Shown here: one piece after another, positions 24,054 through 33,097 of the stretch
How the letters are laid out: each line of letters opens with the position of its first letter
Position numbering within the stretch: position 1 is the stretch's first letter
DNA from: Spirochaetota bacterium
Lineage (GTDB): Bacteria > Spirochaetota > Spirochaetia > Treponematales > Rectinemataceae
Reading direction: 5' to 3'
Length of the DNA stretch: 38,549 bases
Assembly: GCA_029265615.1 (NCBI GenBank)
Contig: JAJUIB010000022.1
Coordinates: 1 to 38,549, forward strand
Notes under the pieces: generated by a model
What the model was told of the DNA's origin: nothing
The model's database searches: none
The model's input: the letters and a program-made list of their open reading frames with translations, nothing else
Position numbers and translations under genes: made by a program

Positions 24054-24160
24054 TCGGGCTTTTGTCCCGTGGGTGTTGCCGGCAGACTGTCGGCCGGCGC
24101 CGCTTGGACCGTACTCCTTACGCTCTGAAGGAAGGAACCCTAGGCGCCCTCTCGAAATGC
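24046..24160 (-). ncRNA. ykkC-family riboswitch (guanidine-I-like) in the ABC-2 leader
   Basis: Read on the minus strand, the leader holds the conserved ykkC blocks in order: CCTAGGGTTCC (24144-24134), GGTCCAAGCGG (about 24109-24099), then a variable GCCGGC...GCCGGC hairpin, then CACGGGACAAAAGCCCG (24071-24055). The pieces and spacing match my memory of the family consensus (CUAGGGuuCCG, GGUCCgAGAG, ACGGGACAAAAGCCCG). Members sense guanidine (subtype 1) or ppGpp, PRPP or other nucleotides (subtype 2). The subtype cannot be settled by eye. It would control the three-gene exporter that begins 66 bases beyond the aptamer. Confidence 0.8.
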
Positions 24161-24166
24161 AGGAAG

Positions 24167-24196
24167 AGCATAGAAGAAACGATCTACGCGTGTCAA
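24167..24196 (-). promoter_or_regulatory. Probable promoter of the riboswitch/ABC-2 operon
   Basis: On the minus strand TTGACA (24196-24191) and TATGCT (24172-24167) are 18 bp apart. Transcription would start near 24160, just before the first conserved aptamer block. This leaves little room for a long closing helix, so the exact start matters. Confidence 0.55.
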
Positions 24197-24252
24197 GAAT
24201 GCAAGTTGCTACTATGTATAGAAATATCGCTAGCACTTCCTCATGCCTAGCC

Positions 24253-25236
24253 TCAGAGTCTGTGTCGGGAGGCACGCGAAGGCATAGCGCGGTTCGGACG
24301 TTCCTCGGTACGTTCAAGTCCCGTCTTTTTCAGCACCCAGTAGGTGAGGAGGCCGATCGGCACAAGGCCCGCGAGGAAAAGGGGGTAGGAAATCCACCAG
24401 GGGACGCTGCCCGTCCATGCGGAGAACTCGGACATGCCGCCTATGCCCGCAAGGAGGTTCAGCGGCATGAAGATAACCGAGATCACGGTGAGGCGCTTCA
24501 TGAGCACGGAAAGGTTGTTGTTGACCACCGAACCGCGCGCGTCCATGAGGCCTGTGAGGATGTTCGAATAGATCTCCGCTTGTTTTGAACACTGGCGATT
24601 TTCAATGATGATCTCGTCGAGCGTACCTATCTGCCGAGCCGAAACGCCGAGTCGCTCCGCCGCATGGCGCATTTTTTCGAGCACCATTTGATTCGAGTCG
24701 ATGCCGTTCACAAAGTAGACGAGGCTCTTTTCGAGGGTGAACATGTCGAGGAGGTAGCGGTTCTCCATCGAGGTGTTGATGCGCTTTTCGAGCGATTCCG
24801 AGAGCATGTTGATCACCTTGAGGTGCCCGAGAAAGTGCGCGATCGTCCCGTACAGTATCTTGAGGAGCGCATCGCGCACGTCCTCGACCCGCTTGATGGC
24901 ACGGTCTTCGAACAGGCCGAGGCTGTCGTTCGCGACGACGACAAGGCGGCGGTCGGTGAGGAACAATCCAAGTGAGGTGACGGTGAAGAGGAGCTGATCC
25001 TCGCCGATAAAGTTCCGTGGCCGCTTGATGATGATCGCGATCGGCGTGCCCGATGCGTCAAGGCGGCCGAGTTCGTCGGGGTCGAGGGCGGAGGCCAGGT
25101 CGTGTGGATCGATTCCGTGAAGCTCGAGGAGTTCGCGGCGTTCCGCGTCGTCGGGCGACGAGTATACGAGTATGTCCGCCTCCGCGGCCTCGCCCGCATG
25201 AATTGCGCCATCCTTGATCGCATAGCTTTCCCGCAT
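24253..25236 (-). CDS. CorA-family divalent metal ion channel with GMS in place of GMN
   Basis: This 327-aa protein has the CorA layout: an N-terminal cytoplasmic alpha/beta domain, a long helix (about residues 150-260) and two C-terminal membrane helices (MPLNLLAGIGGMSEF region and YPLFLAGLVPIGLLTYWVL). The universal Gly-Met-Asn selectivity motif at the end of the first helix reads Gly-Met-Ser here. The family carries Mg2+, Co2+ or Zn2+; this substitution leaves the ion open. The start at MRESYAIKDG has GGGGAGG nine bases upstream. The open frame extends 46 codons further without support. It is divergent from the ZIP transporter. Confidence 0.85.
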   Translation of the reverse strand: MRESYAIKDGAIHAGEAAEADILVYSSPDDAERRELLELHGIDPHDLASALDPDELGRLDASGTPIAIIIKRPRNFIGEDQLLFTVTSLGLFLTDRRLVVVANDSLGLFEDRAIKRVEDVRDALLKILYGTIAHFLGHLKVINMLSESLEKRINTSMENRYLLDMFTLEKSLVYFVNGIDSNQMVLEKMRHAAERLGVSARQIGTLDEIIIENRQCSKQAEIYSNILTGLMDARGSVVNNNLSVLMKRLTVISVIFMPLNLLAGIGGMSEFSAWTGSVPWWISYPLFLAGLVPIGLLTYWVLKKTGLERTEERPNRAMPSRASRHRL

Positions 25237-25439
25237 CGCCCTCTGCCTCCCCGTTGCCTGAAGCCTAACGCATGGAACGGACTGACGCCAAGGGTTTGCG
25301 TGTGATGCGTTGGCAGCAAGCGTCGGGCCGAACGTGTGACGTCCCATGTTAGAGGCTTCTAATATCCCCTTCACAACGGCCCTTTTTGCGCGCTATGGTG
25401 CTGGAGGATCGCCGTCTGGCGGTCCGGAGGGTTCGTTTC

Positions 25440-26285
25440 ATGCCATCCCCCGCAGAACTTTTCGCGTTTGGATACACGGTGTTCGCCGGCCTTGCGACCG
25501 GCGTCGGCAGCCTTATCGCTCTCGTTGCAAAACGCAAGACATCACGCTTTCTCTCCGTGGCGCTCGGCTTCTCCGCGGGGGTAATGATCTATGTCTCCCT
25601 GGTTGAGCTTCTCAATGAGGCGAAGGCGGATCTCGTCGCATCGCTTGGTCCATGGATCGGAGCGTGGAGCGCGGTGGCGGGATTTCTCGCCGGGATCGGA
25701 CTTATCGCTCTCATCGACCGGCTCGTCCCGCCCGTCGTGAACCCGCATGAATCGCGCGCCGGCGAGGCGGCGGCGTACGAGGCCGCGGATGCGAGGGCCT
25801 GCCCCGCACCCGATCAAGCGACTGCTCGGCACGGGAGCCTTCTCCGGACGGGCCTTCTCACCGCCCTCGTCGTGGCACTACACAACTTCCCCGAGGGGAT
25901 CGCCACCTTCATATCGAGCGTGCGGGACGCGAGCGTCGGGACTGCGGTTGCGATCGCTGTCGCCATCCACAACATCCCCGAGGGCATTTCCATATCGGTG
26001 CCGGTCTACTATGCGACAGGGTCACGCCGCCGCGCGTTTTGGTATTCCTTTGCTTCGGGACTTGCCGAGCCCGCAGGCGCGGTCATCGGCTATATGTTTC
26101 TCCGTCCATTTTTAAGCGGCCCTCTTTTCGGTCTGGTCATCGCAGCGGTCGCGGGTATCATGATCTACATCTCTCTCGATGAGCTTCTGCCCGCCGCGCG
26201 CGAGCTCGGCGAACCACATTTCGCGATGGGCGGCCTTGTCGCGGGGATGGCGGTGATGGCGGCGAGCCTCGTCATGCTCGGCTGA
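25440..26285 (+). CDS. ZIP-family metal transporter (ZupT-like)
   Basis: This 281-aa protein has eight membrane segments. HNFPEGIA and HNIPEGIS on two neighbouring helices are the metal-coordinating ZIP motifs. A short polar loop rich in Ala and acidic residues (about 105-135) lies between the third and fourth helices. ZIP proteins bring Zn2+ or related metals into the cytoplasm. The start at MPSPAELF follows GGAGG by about ten bases; ATGs upstream (25386, 25395) lack a ribosome site. It sits back to back with the CorA-like gene, so the pair may share metal-dependent control. Confidence 0.9.
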   Translation: MPSPAELFAFGYTVFAGLATGVGSLIALVAKRKTSRFLSVALGFSAGVMIYVSLVELLNEAKADLVASLGPWIGAWSAVAGFLAGIGLIALIDRLVPPVVNPHESRAGEAAAYEAADARACPAPDQATARHGSLLRTGLLTALVVALHNFPEGIATFISSVRDASVGTAVAIAVAIHNIPEGISISVPVYYATGSRRRAFWYSFASGLAEPAGAVIGYMFLRPFLSGPLFGLVIAAVAGIMIYISLDELLPAARELGEPHFAMGGLVAGMAVMAASLVMLG

Positions 26286-26377
26286 AGGCTTGCGCCACGT
26301 GCGGCGTGTATTGTGCACGGAGGGGCGGCTATACTAATGTCGTTACGGGTACGCACTCAGGGAAAGGAACGAAAACC

Positions 26378-26821
26378 ATGGTCGACACAGCCGCATTACA
26401 GAAGTACTCGCTTTTCGGGGCGCTCCTTCCTGAGGAGATCGACCGCATCCGCCCCTTTATGGAATATGCGCTGTATGCCCCTGGTGAGGCAATCATCCGC
26501 GAAGGGGAGCCGAATGGGCGGCTGCACTTCGTTATCGAAGGGCGGGTCGAGGTGACCAAGCGTAACCGCGAGCTCCTCGAGCTCGGAGAAGGCGAGACCT
26601 TCGGTGAGGTTGAGGTGCTCGATCCGAAGCCCGCCGTCGCCTCGATCCTCGCCCTTGAGCCGACAAAGGTCGCCATCATTTCGAACGCGGCGCTCCACCG
26701 GATATGGCAGGCAGATCCGCGGATTTTTGCGATGCTCATCATGAACCTTGCCCGTGACATCGCGCGCAGACTAAGGCGGATGGACGAGCTCGCCTGCGAC
26801 GCGGCGGCCTCCTCCTCGTGA
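26378..26821 (+). CDS. Stand-alone cNMP-binding-fold protein
   Basis: This 147-aa protein consists almost entirely of one cyclic-nucleotide-binding beta-roll followed by a basic C-terminal helix. It has no DNA-binding domain. The cassette reads FGEVEVLDPKPAVASI: the Gly-Glu is present, but the Arg that normally binds the cyclic phosphate is missing, so it may not bind cyclic nucleotides. AAAGGAA lies eight bases before the ATG. TATACT at 26330-26335 is a likely -10 element without a good -35. The possible role is as a regulatory partner of another protein. The tail CDAAASSS is unstructured. Confidence 0.8.
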   Translation: MVDTAALQKYSLFGALLPEEIDRIRPFMEYALYAPGEAIIREGEPNGRLHFVIEGRVEVTKRNRELLELGEGETFGEVEVLDPKPAVASILALEPTKVAIISNAALHRIWQADPRIFAMLIMNLARDIARRLRRMDELACDAAASSS

Positions 26822-26874
26822 TGTGGGACCGGTGGGGACTGACGCGTGGCCGCGCCCTGGACTAGGATGCCGCC

Positions 26875-27447
26875 GTGAGCCGCCGCGTCGTGCTTCTCGA
26901 CAATTTCGATTCGTTCACCTACAACGTTGTTCACGGCCTTGCCGCGGCGGGGGCGGAGGTCGAGGTGTTTCGCGCGGACGCGATCGACCTTGCGGGGCTT
27001 GTCGCGCGCCGTCCCGATCTATTTGTCGTTTCGCCGGGGCCGGGACGCCCCGAGGATGCACTCCTCTCCCTTGAGGCGATCCGCCATTTCGGGGGGCGGG
27101 TGCCCGTTTTTGGCATCTGCCTTGGTTTGCAGTGCATCGCGCTCGCCTTTGGCGGCGAGGTTGTCCGCGCGGCGGCGCCTGTCCATGGCAAGGTATCGCG
27201 CGTGCTACACGATGGACAGGGGGTGTTTGCGGGGCTACCTTCGCCGCTTGAGGTAGGGCGCTATCATTCGCTCATGGTTACGCGCGTCCCCCCGGATCTC
27301 GAGGTGACGGCGCAGACCGAGGACGGGATCATTATGGGTCTCCGCCACCGCCGCTGGGCCCTCGCGGGGCTCCAGTTTCACCCCGATTCCTTCCTCACGC
27401 CGGAGGGAGCTACGATGTTCAGGAATGCGGTCGATGGTCGTCTTTGA
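26875..27447 (+). CDS. pabA: Aminodeoxychorismate synthase, glutaminase subunit
   Basis: This 190-aa class I glutamine amidotransferase of the PabA/TrpG family releases ammonia for the partner encoded next. It has DNFDSFTYN at the N-terminus, SPGPGRPED, nucleophile C82 in FGICLGLQ, and H169 in QFHPDS. The third catalytic residue, normally Glu in HPE, is Asp (D171). The GTG start has AGGA seven bases upstream. It overlaps pabB by 14 bases. Assignment to PabA rather than TrpG rests on the partner genes, since no other tryptophan gene is nearby. Confidence 0.88.
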   Translation: MSRRVVLLDNFDSFTYNVVHGLAAAGAEVEVFRADAIDLAGLVARRPDLFVVSPGPGRPEDALLSLEAIRHFGGRVPVFGICLGLQCIALAFGGEVVRAAAPVHGKVSRVLHDGQGVFAGLPSPLEVGRYHSLMVTRVPPDLEVTAQTEDGIIMGLRHRRWALAGLQFHPDSFLTPEGATMFRNAVDGRL

Positions 27448-28699
27448 GCATTGGTCCGTGCGGGAAGAAACGCTCTCCGTGCCCGAGCTCTTTGCGCGGG
27501 GGGGCGAGGAGCCCTGCGCCCTCCTCTACGGCGATGGGCCCCTAGGACGGTTTCTTGTTCGCGGCGACGAACCCCTCGCCCTCATCGCGGCACCGGAGGA
27601 GGCGATTAACCGCTTCGAACGCGAGGGGCCTCTCCCGGAAATCCTTCCCGATTACATTGGCCTCGTCGCCTACGAATGGGTCTACGGCCGCGAGCGCCTC
27701 CTCCCCGCGCCGCATCCGGCCGCCTTCGCCTTCCCGCATTTTCGCTTCGTGATCTACGGGCGGATACTCGTCCATGACCGGCTCCGAGGCCGTACATGGG
27801 AGGGACGGCGCTCGGTCGTCGGCGCTCCGCCCCTCGTGCGCAGGCCGATCAGCTTCAAGGAAGGCGTCTTCCGCGCGCGGAAGACCTGGGACAGCGACGA
27901 TGCGGCGTCCTATGCGGCAAAGGTTAGGGCTATCCGCGGGGAGATAGCGGCGGGCAACGTCTACCAGGTGAACCTCACCCGTCAGGAGGAGTGGACGTAC
28001 GAAGGCGACCTTCGCTATTTTGCCCGCGCGTTGTATGCGGAAAATCCCGCTCCGTTTTCTGCATTCATCGCGGAGCCGGAGTTCACGGTTATCTCATCCT
28101 CCCCCGAGCGATTTATCAGAATAGCGGAAGGCCGCCTGGAGGCTCGGCCAATCAAAGGGACGGCGCCCCGTGGTGCGAATGCGGCGGAGGACGAGGAGCT
28201 CGCGCGCAGACTCCTTGCTAGCGATAAAAATCGCGCGGAGCTTGCGATGATCGTCGACCTTCTCCGGAACGACCTCGCCCGTGTCTGCCGCGTACCGACG
28301 GTGCGGGTTGACGCCTATCCCGTACTCGAGCGCTATGCGAATGTCCACCACCTCGTCGCCATGGTTACGGGCGAGCCGCGGGCCGGACTTAAGCTCGCGG
28401 AACTCCTCGACGCGGTGTTTCCGGGCGGCTCGGTCACGGGCTGTCCGAAGCTCGCGGCAATGCAGGTGATTCGCCGTCTTGAATGCGCCGCCCGCGCGGT
28501 CTACACGGGTGCGATCGGCTGGTTCAGCCACGACCTTGCCGGTCTTGACTTCGCGATTCCAATACGAACGGCATGGGCGGACGCCTGCCATCTCCGCTTC
28601 GGTGTGGGCGGCGCGGTCGTCTGGGATTCGGACCCGCATGAGGAGTACGAGGAGACGCTACACAAGGGGAGGAGTCTTGTCCGGTGCTTGAGCTCATAA
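27434..28699 (+). CDS. pabB: Aminodeoxychorismate synthase component I
   Basis: This 421-aa chorismate-binding enzyme adds ammonia to chorismate in the folate branch. PIKGTAPRG carries the lysine typical of PabB where TrpE has a different residue. Other landmarks are NVYQVNLTR, ELAMIVDLLRNDLARVC, PGGSVTGCPK and GAIGWFSHDLAGLDFAI. The ATG at 27434, with AGGA nine bases upstream, is preferred over the ATG at 27425, which touches that site. It overlaps pabA and, by 16 bases, pabC. Confidence 0.93.
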   Translation: MVVFEHWSVREETLSVPELFARGGEEPCALLYGDGPLGRFLVRGDEPLALIAAPEEAINRFEREGPLPEILPDYIGLVAYEWVYGRERLLPAPHPAAFAFPHFRFVIYGRILVHDRLRGRTWEGRRSVVGAPPLVRRPISFKEGVFRARKTWDSDDAASYAAKVRAIRGEIAAGNVYQVNLTRQEEWTYEGDLRYFARALYAENPAPFSAFIAEPEFTVISSSPERFIRIAEGRLEARPIKGTAPRGANAAEDEELARRLLASDKNRAELAMIVDLLRNDLARVCRVPTVRVDAYPVLERYANVHHLVAMVTGEPRAGLKLAELLDAVFPGGSVTGCPKLAAMQVIRRLECAARAVYTGAIGWFSHDLAGLDFAIPIRTAWADACHLRFGVGGAVVWDSDPHEEYEETLHKGRSLVRCLSS

Positions 28700-29442
28700 C
28701 CGAGCCAGTGATTGAATTCACCCGTTCAGACGCGCGCTATGGCTATGGCCTGTTCGAGACTGCGCGCATCGAGGAATGGCGCGTCCCCCTTCTGTCCTAC
28801 CACCTCAAACGGCTTGCCGCGGGTGCCGTCTACCTCGGGATCGCGCCGCCGCCGCCCCCGGAGGCCGTCGAAGCCTTCTGTGCCGCGATGAGCAATTTTC
28901 CGCGGCGCGGCGCCCTCCGCCTCTACGCGTTCGACGGCCGCCTCGCCATTGTGCCTGCGCGTGGCCTTCCCGATGCGCCCGCGGCCGCGGCTGCGGCGCT
29001 GGCGCGCTCTCTGACCCGGCTTTCGTCGAGCCCCCTCTGCCGCTTCAAGACACTTTCGCGGCTTGAAAACGAGCTCCTTGCGCGCGAGGCCGCCGAGCGT
29101 GGTCTTTTCGAGGTTGTTGCGCTCAACGAGGCGGGTCGGCTTTCCGATGGTGCGCGGACGACTGTCTTCGTCGTCCGCGGCGGCCGCGTTCTGACGCCGC
29201 CGCTCGCAGACGGCGCATTGCCGGGCATCGCGCGTCAGCTTCTCCTCGAGGCTGGGATCGCGGAAGAGGCCCCGCTTCGCCCTGCGGATATTGCAGCCTG
29301 CGAGGCAGCCTTCCTTGCGAACGCACTCAGGCTTGTTGTTCCCCTCGCTACATGGGAGGGGCAGGTCTTGGCGCGTGCACATCCTGCGGTTCTGGCGGCC
29401 ACTGCCTTGCTTGCCTCGCGGCTTGGCACGGATTCGGTGTAA
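28684..29442 (+). CDS. pabC: Aminodeoxychorismate lyase, class IV PLP enzyme
   Basis: This 252-aa enzyme has the class IV aminotransferase fold. K122 in CRFKTLSRLENE is the expected PLP lysine, and E149 in ALNEAGRLSDG the partner Glu. It should cleave aminodeoxychorismate to p-aminobenzoate and pyruvate. Because branched-chain and D-amino-acid aminotransferases share the fold, the assignment leans on its overlap with pabB. The GTG start has GGAGGAG about nine bases upstream. The three genes form a complete chorismate-to-p-aminobenzoate operon. Confidence 0.82.
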   Translation: MLELITEPVIEFTRSDARYGYGLFETARIEEWRVPLLSYHLKRLAAGAVYLGIAPPPPPEAVEAFCAAMSNFPRRGALRLYAFDGRLAIVPARGLPDAPAAAAAALARSLTRLSSSPLCRFKTLSRLENELLAREAAERGLFEVVALNEAGRLSDGARTTVFVVRGGRVLTPPLADGALPGIARQLLLEAGIAEEAPLRPADIAACEAAFLANALRLVVPLATWEGQVLARAHPAVLAATALLASRLGTDSV

Positions 29443-29600
29443 GACGCCTTGCGCCGCGTGGACTCGATTGGGCAGTTCGCATTCGGCGACGCAGCCGCCG
29501 CACTATACAGCATAATGTGAAAACAGCCGCGAATAACTGATGGGCCCCTTCTTCGACGTTATACTCTCCACAGACCTTTCCCAATTGAGGAGGATTATTA

Positions 29601-30200
29601 ATGAAACGTTCGCTTCTCATCGCTTTCGCCGCCTTCGTCGCGGTTGGCGCCATATCAGCTGAGGCGAAAGATGGCGGTTTTGAGCCCCTCATGTCGCCTG
29701 GCGACCTCGCCGTCACCCCGGGCGTCGGCTACGGCTTTCTTTGGGGGGCCATAGATGTTTCGGGTGGCGTTGAATACATGCTTGGCCAGTTCAAGATCGC
29801 AGACACGTTACCACTCACCTATGGAGCCGCAGTAAAGGCCTCGTACTTCGGCTGGCACGAGGGGAGCTACGCCGGTTACGATTGGAAATACAGTTACCTC
29901 GGTGCGGGTGCCTTCGGAACCCTGCATTTCGGCCTTAAGAGCCTCTCCCTCCCGGGGAACATGGCCTGGCTCGCCAACGTGGACAGCTATATCGGCGTCG
30001 GCGCCGGTTTCTACAGTTATTCGTACCCGAGTTGGAATTCGGCGACATCGGCCTATGTCCAGGCGAACGAGTTCCGCATTGGCCTTCGTACGACGGCCGG
30101 CGTGAGCTACTTCTTCACACCCAATGTCGCCCTTGTGACCGAGGGAGGCTATTATGGAGGCTGGGGTGGAGGCCTCGTCGGCATCCTCATCAAGCTCTGA
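29601..30200 (+). CDS. Small outer-membrane beta-barrel protein
   Basis: This 199-aa exported protein has a signal peptide (about 1-20, cleavage near ISA/EA). The rest consists of alternating-residue strands rich in Gly, Tyr and Ser (YSYLGAGAFGTLHFG, YGGWGGGLVGILIKL), suggesting an eight-stranded barrel. GAGGAGG lies seven bases before the ATG. TATACT at 29560-29565 is a probable -10 element. It does not end in Phe, unlike the larger barrel at 11113. No named family is recognised. Confidence 0.75.
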   Translation: MKRSLLIAFAAFVAVGAISAEAKDGGFEPLMSPGDLAVTPGVGYGFLWGAIDVSGGVEYMLGQFKIADTLPLTYGAAVKASYFGWHEGSYAGYDWKYSYLGAGAFGTLHFGLKSLSLPGNMAWLANVDSYIGVGAGFYSYSYPSWNSATSAYVQANEFRIGLRTTAGVSYFFTPNVALVTEGGYYGGWGGGLVGILIKL

Positions 30201-30220
30201 GCCCGAATTTCTCAATGACG

Positions 30221-30267
30221 GAGCGGCCCCCCGGCTTTTGCTGGGGGGCCGCTCGCGCACCGTGCGC
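30221..30267. terminator. Two hairpins between convergent genes
   Basis: A 12-bp perfect GC stem (30221-30232 with 30243-30254) is followed by the palindrome GCGCAC-C-GTGCGC (30255-30267). No T run follows on either strand, so termination efficiency is uncertain. Position between the barrel gene and the 3' end of topA favours a shared terminator. Confidence 0.55.
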
Positions 30268-30273
30268 TACCGC

Positions 30274-33030
30274 TTACTTCGTACTCGTCTTTTTCGCGGC
30301 GGTTCCGCTGGCCTTTTGGGGGGCTGTCGCGGACTTCTTCTTCGGCGAGGCCGCTTTTTTCGGCGCCGCGGGCGGCGAAGTCTCCGCAGCCACTTCGGCA
30401 CGCCAGCTTGACCCATCGTAGAAGGCACGCCAGCCCGAGGGCTTCCCCTCGATTTCGGTTTGCACGTAATGTTCTTGCGTCTTTCGGTTGTAGCGGATCA
30501 CCGTGGGGCGTCCCTCGGAATCGTACTCCGGAGCGTCGAGGAGGTAGCGGTACTTCTCCGCGATTTCTTCGCGGTGTGGCTTGAGCTCACGGACAAGCGG
30601 AGCGCGCGTTTCGCGATGTTTCGGGAATTGGCTTGCCGCGAGGAAAAGCCCCGCTGCGCCGTCACGGAGAAGGTAGTAGTCATCGACCTTCGCACAGCGG
30701 ATTTCGGGTAGGTGAACGGGCTCGCTCTTAGGCGGCGCAGGCTGGCCATTTCGGAGGAGCTTGCGCGTGTTTTTGCAGGTCTCGTTGGTGCAGGCGAAAT
30801 ATTTGCCGAAACGCCCCGTTTTGAGCTGCATGGCCGATCCGCATTTGTCGCATTCGAGGGTTGGGCCTTCGTAGCCTTTGAGCCGGAATTCACCTTCTTC
30901 GATCTCGTAGCCCGGGCAGTCGGGGTTTTGGCCACAGACATGGAGTTTGCGGTGCTCGTCGATGAGGTAGGAGTCCATAGCGGTGCCGCACCGGGGACAG
31001 CGGCGCCGTTCGCGGAGAAGCCGCGCCTCAGCCTCGTCATCCGCGTCGTCGCTTGCGATCTCGTCGCTCGGAACGAGATTGATGGTCTTCGTGCACCGCT
31101 CCTTCGGCGGCAGCGCATAGCCCGAACAGCCGAGGAAGACCCCCGTGCTCGCGGTGCGGATCTGGAGCGGGCGCGAGCAGGCGGGGCAGGGGAGGTCTAT
31201 CTCGACGGGCAGATTCGGACGCATACCTCCCTCGTCAGACTCTGCGCGCTTGAGGCGTTCCTTGAAGCCCACGTAGAACTCATCCAGCACTTCTGTCCAC
31301 GAGCGCTTAGCCTCGGCGATTTCGTCGAGGGATTCCTCCATAGAGGCGGTAAAGCCGTAATCCATGAGGTCATCGAAGTTTTCAAGGAGGCGGTCGGTGA
31401 CGATACCGCCCATTTTCTCCGCATAGAGTCTGCGCCGATCGAGCCGGACGTAGCCGCGTTCCTGGATGGTGGAGATGATCGCCGCATAGGTCGAAGGACG
31501 GCCGATGCCGCGCTTTTCAAGCTCCTTGACAAGACTCGCCTCCGTATAGCGGGGCGGCGGATTGGTAAAATGGCGGCTTGGCTTCAAGGCCTTGAGCGTA
31601 AGGCGGTCGCCTATCTTGACTTCGGGGAGGATTCCCTCGTCCTCGCCTTCTTTGCCGGAGGCGGCAGGCGGAAGCGCGCGGGTCCAGCCGTCGAAAAGAA
31701 GGACGCGACCACGGGCGCGCAGGGTATAGTCGCCCGCGTGAACCTCGATCCGTGTGCTCGTGTAGCGAGCAGCCTCCATCTGGCAGGCGAGAAACTGCTG
31801 GCGGATCATCTGGTAGAGGCGCTCGGCGTCGCGCTCCATGCCGGAAAGTGATTCGGGCTCAACTTCGACGTCGGAGGGTCGGATTGCCTCGTGTGCCTCC
31901 TGCGCGCCCTCCTTGCTCGCGTAGATGCGCGGCGCTGGCGGGAGGTACTCGGGCCCGTATGCGCGGGCAATGTGCGCGCGCGCCGCCGCAACCGCCTCCT
32001 CGGAAAGGTGGGTGGAGTCGGTACGCATGTAGGTGATGTAGCCGGCTTCGTAGAGGCGCTGGGCCAGAACCATTGTCTTTTTCACGCTGAAGCCGAGCCG
32101 GGTACTTGCAGCCTGCTGGAGCGTCGAGGTTATGAACGGGGCGGCGGGTTCGCTCCGCGTCGGCCGATCTTCGCGTTGTGCGACCTCAAACGCTGCCTGC
32201 GCGAGCTCGGCAACCGCTGCATCCGATTCTGCCTGGCTACGCGGGCGAAAGATCTCTTCGCCGCGTTTTTTTACCTCGAGGGTGAGCTCCTTGCCGCGTG
32301 GCGTCTCCGTTTCGGCACGGAGCTCCCAGTATTCTTCGGGGACGAAGGCGTGAATCTCTCGCTCTCGTTCGACGACGAGGCGGACAGCGACAGATTGCAC
32401 GCGGCCCGCGGAAAGTCCCCGCGCCACCTTCTTCCAGAGGAGGGGCGAAATCATGAAGCCGACGACGCGGTCGAGGAAGCGGCGCGCCTGCTGGGCATTC
32501 ACGCGGTCCATGTCAATGGTGCCGGGGGATGCGAAGGCCTCCGCAATCGCCTTTTTGGTGATTTCGTTGAAGACAACGCGGCGGAATTTCTGAGGTTCGC
32601 CGCCGAGTACTTCCGCAAGATGCCATGCGATGGCCTCTCCCTCGCGGTCAAGATCGGTTGCGAGGTAGACGGCGTCCGCCGCCTTGGCGAGTTTGCGGAG
32701 TTCCTCGGCGACTTTCTCTTTGCCGGGGAGTATCTCGTAACGTGCCTTCCAGCCGTGCTCGGGATCGACGCCCATGCGTGCGACAAGGAGCTCCGCCGTG
32801 CGCTTTGCCTTGAGTCGTTCCTTTTGTTTGGGCGTAAGGCCTTTGAGCGACTCACGGACCTTGGCGGCCTTTTCCGCACGCGCGCGAGCGCTTTCGGCGC
32901 CGCCGCCCCCCCCCGCTGGGAGATCGCGGATGTGGCCGATTGAGGATTTTACGATAAAATCCTTGCCGAGGTACTTGTTTATGGTTTTGGCCTTGGCCGG
33001 AGACTCGACAATGACAAGGGACTTGCCCAT
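30274..33030 (-). CDS. topA: DNA topoisomerase I with basic C-terminal tail
   Basis: This 918-aa type IA topoisomerase relaxes negative supercoils. It begins with the Toprim segment [12 protein letters not shown]. The catalytic tyrosine is Y334 in YITYMRTDS. Three Cys4-type zinc-ribbon repeats follow in the C-terminal third ([24 protein letters not shown]). The last 30 residues are Lys/Ala/Ser-rich ([20 protein letters not shown]), like the H1-like protein at 7865. The start at MGKSLVIV has GGAGGAAGGA directly upstream. The open frame extends 14 codons further without support. Confidence 0.97.
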   Translation of the reverse strand: MGKSLVIVESPAKAKTINKYLGKDFIVKSSIGHIRDLPAGGGGGAESARARAEKAAKVRESLKGLTPKQKERLKAKRTAELLVARMGVDPEHGWKARYEILPGKEKVAEELRKLAKAADAVYLATDLDREGEAIAWHLAEVLGGEPQKFRRVVFNEITKKAIAEAFASPGTIDMDRVNAQQARRFLDRVVGFMISPLLWKKVARGLSAGRVQSVAVRLVVEREREIHAFVPEEYWELRAETETPRGKELTLEVKKRGEEIFRPRSQAESDAAVAELAQAAFEVAQREDRPTRSEPAAPFITSTLQQAASTRLGFSVKKTMVLAQRLYEAGYITYMRTDSTHLSEEAVAAARAHIARAYGPEYLPPAPRIYASKEGAQEAHEAIRPSDVEVEPESLSGMERDAERLYQMIRQQFLACQMEAARYTSTRIEVHAGDYTLRARGRVLLFDGWTRALPPAASGKEGEDEGILPEVKIGDRLTLKALKPSRHFTNPPPRYTEASLVKELEKRGIGRPSTYAAIISTIQERGYVRLDRRRLYAEKMGGIVTDRLLENFDDLMDYGFTASMEESLDEIAEAKRSWTEVLDEFYVGFKERLKRAESDEGGMRPNLPVEIDLPCPACSRPLQIRTASTGVFLGCSGYALPPKERCTKTINLVPSDEIASDDADDEAEARLLRERRRCPRCGTAMDSYLIDEHRKLHVCGQNPDCPGYEIEEGEFRLKGYEGPTLECDKCGSAMQLKTGRFGKYFACTNETCKNTRKLLRNGQPAPPKSEPVHLPEIRCAKVDDYYLLRDGAAGLFLAASQFPKHRETRAPLVRELKPHREEIAEKYRYLLDAPEYDSEGRPTVIRYNRKTQEHYVQTEIEGKPSGWRAFYDGSSWRAEVAAETSPPAAPKKAASPKKKSATAPQKASGTAAKKTSTK

Positions 33031-33097
33031 TCCTTCCTCCGCGCGCGACGCCGACCGGCAGCCGCGAAACATGCGCGATGCCGCGCGCTAATCGGGA

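Noticed and set aside
26875-28699. Anthranilate synthase (trpG/trpE)
   Set aside because: PIKGT in the large subunit and the downstream class IV lyase favour p-aminobenzoate synthesis, and no tryptophan genes are near.
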